Below are positions 61,467-64,000 of a stretch of 64,000 nt of DNA, piece by piece; the stretch's first letter is position 1, and each line of letters starts with the position of its first letter. The notes under the pieces were generated by a model. The model worked only from the letters and a program-made list of their open reading frames with translations, had not been told where the DNA came from and ran no database searches. This stretch comes from Floccularia luteovirens. Lineage: Eukaryota; Basidiomycota; Agaricomycetes; Agaricales; Squamanitaceae. The position numbers were made by a program, and so were the translations under genes. Location of the stretch: assembly GCA_009739215.1 (NCBI GenBank), contig VSJF01000004.1, positions 1,364,001-1,428,000 on the forward strand, read 5' to 3'.

Positions 61467-61760
61467 ATAGAACTTGAAAAAAAAAAAATTTATCAAACCA
61501 GTCTAATTTTTTAGCATCTATTGTAGAGTCATGGTATGAATGATAGTTTTTATTATCTGGTCATAATAGTGTTACAATCAGCAGGGATATAAACAGGATG
61601 CTAATAAATTATAATGTCCGGACAACGAAATATTCCTTCCAGTTTTAGTGTGAAGTAGACTGTGGAGCAAATTATTTCTAATTGTTCGGTGATAATTCAG
61701 GGTAATGTTTCCACCAGGTATCAAAACAAGGAGAAACGTGGCCTGCACTTATTAGATTCC
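61467..61760. other. Convergent intergenic, A-rich
   Basis: Just under 300 bases between two converging stop codons, with a run of about twelve A near 61480 and generally AT-rich sequence. It likely holds both 3' UTRs. Nothing else was recognised. Confidence 0.4.
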
Positions 61761-63468
61761 CTATGCATCCCATGTAATCAGGGGACGTGACGAATTTCGA
61801 GATCTAGACGAGTTGACGCTGTTTCTTGAAGGCGAACGCGAAGGTCGCTCAAAATGGTCTCCGATCAGAGAACTACTTCCTTGCGCCTGACGAACTCTCG
61901 AGCTATGTTCCCTCGCCATCAAAGGGTCCACATCAGAAGTGTCAGATTCTAAATCTTCGCTTAGACACGGTTTTTCGGGAGGGTACTCAGATGTCCGTGA
62001 TGCCGGTGGTGAAGCGGGATTTAGTGGGTCTGGTTGCCATGTTGTACGTGATGCAGGGGGTGAATTCATCTCGATGTCTCGTGTTTGTGTGAATATCGCA
62101 GGAAGAAAGAATAGCACTCCTGGAATGTAGCGACGTCTCCTGGGCCGGATTGGAGTTCGTGGAATCTCACGGATGTCGGTCTCGGCCATAGAGACAAAGC
62201 GATTACGAATGCGGTAAAATGCATCTGTGATAGGGTTTTGGACTCGTCCTGCAAATAGGTCGCTAGGACTTGAGGCATCCGAAGACGTAGGGGACGATGA
62301 CCGAACTTGGAATGGGAGATGTAGTACCGGAACGCTGTCATCAATCGGAGAGTTGATGTCACTTTCACTGTCGGGTGATGATGGTTGGGTCGAATATTCC
62401 GTGTCAGAGGGAGGCCCTCCAAGATGGAAATGCCAACGGCCTGACCGAGATACGCGTGGAAGTAGGACATCATAACCACTTATTCGTCTGAAACTCCTTC
62501 GTTGCTTGGATGGCAATATCAAAAGTCCCACGATGAGTACCATCAGACCTGCCCACATCAAGCCTTTGCCCCACGTCCCCAAGAATCCAATGAAAGCAGC
62601 ATCGTCAGCATGCCAACTACTGCCATAATAATGGGAGAAGAACGAGTTTGGAGCTTCGCCTTCTTTCGCATTTTTACCGTATAAGGATTTCGGAAGGATG
62701 CGCAGGTCGGTCGCAGAATTAGTGGGATGAGAGGATGTGTAAATGCCATATTGGGCGGATAAGAACATGGGGCCGGTCGAGAACATGACTGTTGGATAAT
62801 TTAATACCCATGAGTGGTCAAAGGTAACGAGGTTGTGAATAGTTTGTTCGAGAAAATTGTGGCCCTTCTCTGCGAACATTAAATCATTCGATACACCAAC
62901 AGGAATTGTTTTGGGAAGGATGACAGGGTAGACGAGAAGAGGATCCATTGGGCGATTACACCCGATATCCAAGTCAATGTAAACCCCTCCATAGTGGTAT
63001 AGCACAAAATAGCGGATAACGTCCGCGCGTTGTATGCCATATTTGTAACCATCGAAAGTCTGTAAAAACCAGGGATAATGCTGTGCGATGAACTCTCTAG
63101 ACCCAGCATCGGTCCATAGCATATATTCACTGAAGTTGAAGATGAGAAAAAATGGGTGAAATAAATGGGGCAACTACAGACTAATCAGGCATCATATCGC
63201 GACATTCTTGAGAGATGTTATTCCACCGAGCGGGTAGAACTTCTGTTTTCCAGGTTTGGTGGATGATTCTTGGAACACGTTCGAGTTGGTTGTGTTCGGA
63301 AGCATTCCACCTGGTGGTATTATCGAGTATGGGAACCTCGAGCTCTGAGAGATAGGCGGAAGGGTCGATGGCAAGATAGTAGGTAACTGAAGAAAGGACC
63401 ACGACTGTGCCTAGGAGGAAGAGGGCGAGGATGGAGAGAAAGACATAGAAAGTACGACGACGGTTCAT
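61761..63468 (-). CDS. SUR1: GT32 mannosyltransferase, SUR1/CSH1-like (MIPC synthase catalytic type)
   Basis: Golgi glycosyltransferase of family 32, in yeast adding mannose to inositol phosphorylceramide. ATG 63468: MNRRRTFYVFLSILALFLLG is a type II signal anchor. Then VPRIIHQTWKTEVLPARWN, DYEYMLWTDAGSREFI (joined by one intron, about 63130-63181), YGIQRADVIRYFVLYHYGGV with YIDLDIGCNRPMDP (the DxD motif), LPKTIPVGVSNDLMFAEKGH, NFLEQTIHNLVTFDHSWVLN, YPTVMFSTGPMFLSAQY, HYYGSSWHADDAAFIGFLG and a second hydrophobic span (GLMWAGLMVLIVGLLILPS). The Ser/Pro/Arg-rich C-terminal tail of about 250 residues is longer than in yeast. Stop at 61761. Confidence 0.92.
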
Positions 63469-63794
63469 GAAGGAAGGGAGGAAGGAGCGATAGGAAAAGA
63501 GCGAGAGAGAAATGAATGGAGAAAAATCTCGACTTGGAATTCAGTTCAAATTAATTTCAACTCATTGCAAACAAACCATTCGGCTCGTATTCCCAATTCG
63601 GATATCTGCGTACTAGCTCTCGTGCCTTGTTTTTTCCGGTCTACCTTGTGGATCACAATCATTTACCCACTCCATAAAAGTATCTCTGATTCATCACTAT
63701 ATCCTCCTCCATCTCCGCAGCGCAGCAATGTCATTGCGCTGCATATGATTATCATATATTAGGAACTATCATATCAAACCCTATGACATCAAAA
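63469..63794. other. Intergenic between GT32 and the last gene
   Basis: Just over 320 bases. Contains a purine-rich stretch just upstream of the GT32 start (63470-63530), usual for a fungal leader on the minus strand. No coding pattern. Confidence 0.35.
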
Positions 63795-64000
63795 TCAGAT
63801 CCCAGTTGGTCGTAGTTTAAGCGCAAAACTGCTGTGCACATGAGGGCCAAGCACATTCAACGACTCCCCAATGGAACTATCTTCCCATATCTCTGCTATC
63901 TTTGCCAATCCCCCAAGTGCCACTTCCCAATCTCGTCGCGACCAGTCTTGTCCTCGACGAGCCCCATGAATAGTGTATGGTCTACTTAGAAATACTTCCA
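63795..64000 (-). CDS. C-terminal fragment of unknown protein (runs off window)
   Basis: The minus strand is open from the window edge to TGA at 63795-63797 and reads protein-like: SRPYTIHGARRGQDWSRRDW, EVALGGLAKIAEIWEDSSIG, ESLNVLGPHVHSSFALKLRP then TGI. The Trp- and Arg-rich pattern and the absence of stop codons over 68 codons support a real exon. Family not recognised. Confidence 0.5.
   Translation of the reverse strand, partial: EVFLSRPYTIHGARRGQDWSRRDWEVALGGLAKIAEIWEDSSIGESLNVLGPHVHSSFALKLRPTGI

Noticed and set aside
61471..61500. Poly-A run as a retroposon tail
   Set aside because: No target-site duplication or adjacent retroelement; lies between two normal 3' ends.

Overview
The window is nuclear DNA of a fungus, almost certainly a basidiomycete of the Agaricomycete type. 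Nearly every gene is split by many introns of about 45-60 bases, genes lie close together on both strands (about 35 in 64 kb), and several encoded proteins have the architecture usual in basidiomycetes: a long HIS4, a GFD2-like DEDDh protein, a DUF2985 membrane protein and a DUF262 protein. I see no mobile element, CRISPR array or rRNA/tRNA gene. Exon joins were done by eye from GT-AG (sometimes GC-AG) signals and from protein family patterns, so gene ends are firmer than every internal splice site.

Layout. 1-76: start of a gene leaving the window to the left. 747-4792: Argonaute. 5024-5840: TSPO/MBR-family membrane protein, divergent from HIS4 (5975-8612). 8766-10197: pyruvate dehydrogenase E1 beta (PDB1), divergent from a short-chain dehydrogenase (10326-11299), followed by an amidohydrolase/decarboxylase (11424-12654). 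12788-14745: membrane-anchored alpha/beta hydrolase, divergent from the NAD-isocitrate dehydrogenase subunit IDH1 (14927-16456). 16576-18109: conserved unknown; 18254-20032: DUF262 protein; 20184-21577: DCC1; 21721-23021: glutamine synthetase; 23605-24407: AP-1 sigma. 24989-28987: RNA-dependent RNA polymerase. 29603-30922: ERJ5-like J-protein, divergent from RRN7 (31122-33307). 33411-36122: Ser-rich coiled-coil protein; 36788-38429: two unknowns; 38600-39606: pyrimidine 5'-nucleotidase; 39867-40636: ribosomal protein eL6; 40873-42047: COX18; 42378-43042: centromeric histone CENP-A; 43224-44790: GFD2-like DEDDh protein; 44986-46413: ceramide synthase; 46855-48719: REX3; 48804-50318: UPF0183/PHAF1 protein; 50536-52739: DPB2; 52929-55176: DUF2985 protein; 55254-56173: URA3; 56289-59232: PUS7; 59643-61466: MFS transporter; 61761-63468: GT32 sphingolipid mannosyltransferase; 63795-64000: C-terminal end of another gene.

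How they fit together. Most are housekeeping genes. Two core RNA-interference enzymes, Argonaute and RdRP, lie about 20 kb apart, both with intact catalytic motifs. Two sphingolipid enzymes (LAG1 and a SUR1-type GT32) and several replication or chromosome proteins (DCC1, DPB2, CENP-A) are also present, but nothing indicates operon-like control. I did not find a convincing undescribed system. The most useful observations are about gene structure: four single-base frame breaks with a surplus base (eL6, REX3, UPF0183, MFS) and one weaker case with a missing base, three of the surplus cases in runs of three or more, which look more like base-calling errors than biology; a GT-to-GA change at a TSPO splice donor; three probable GC-AG introns; and a CENP-A tail that keeps an H3-like ARKSTGG motif.
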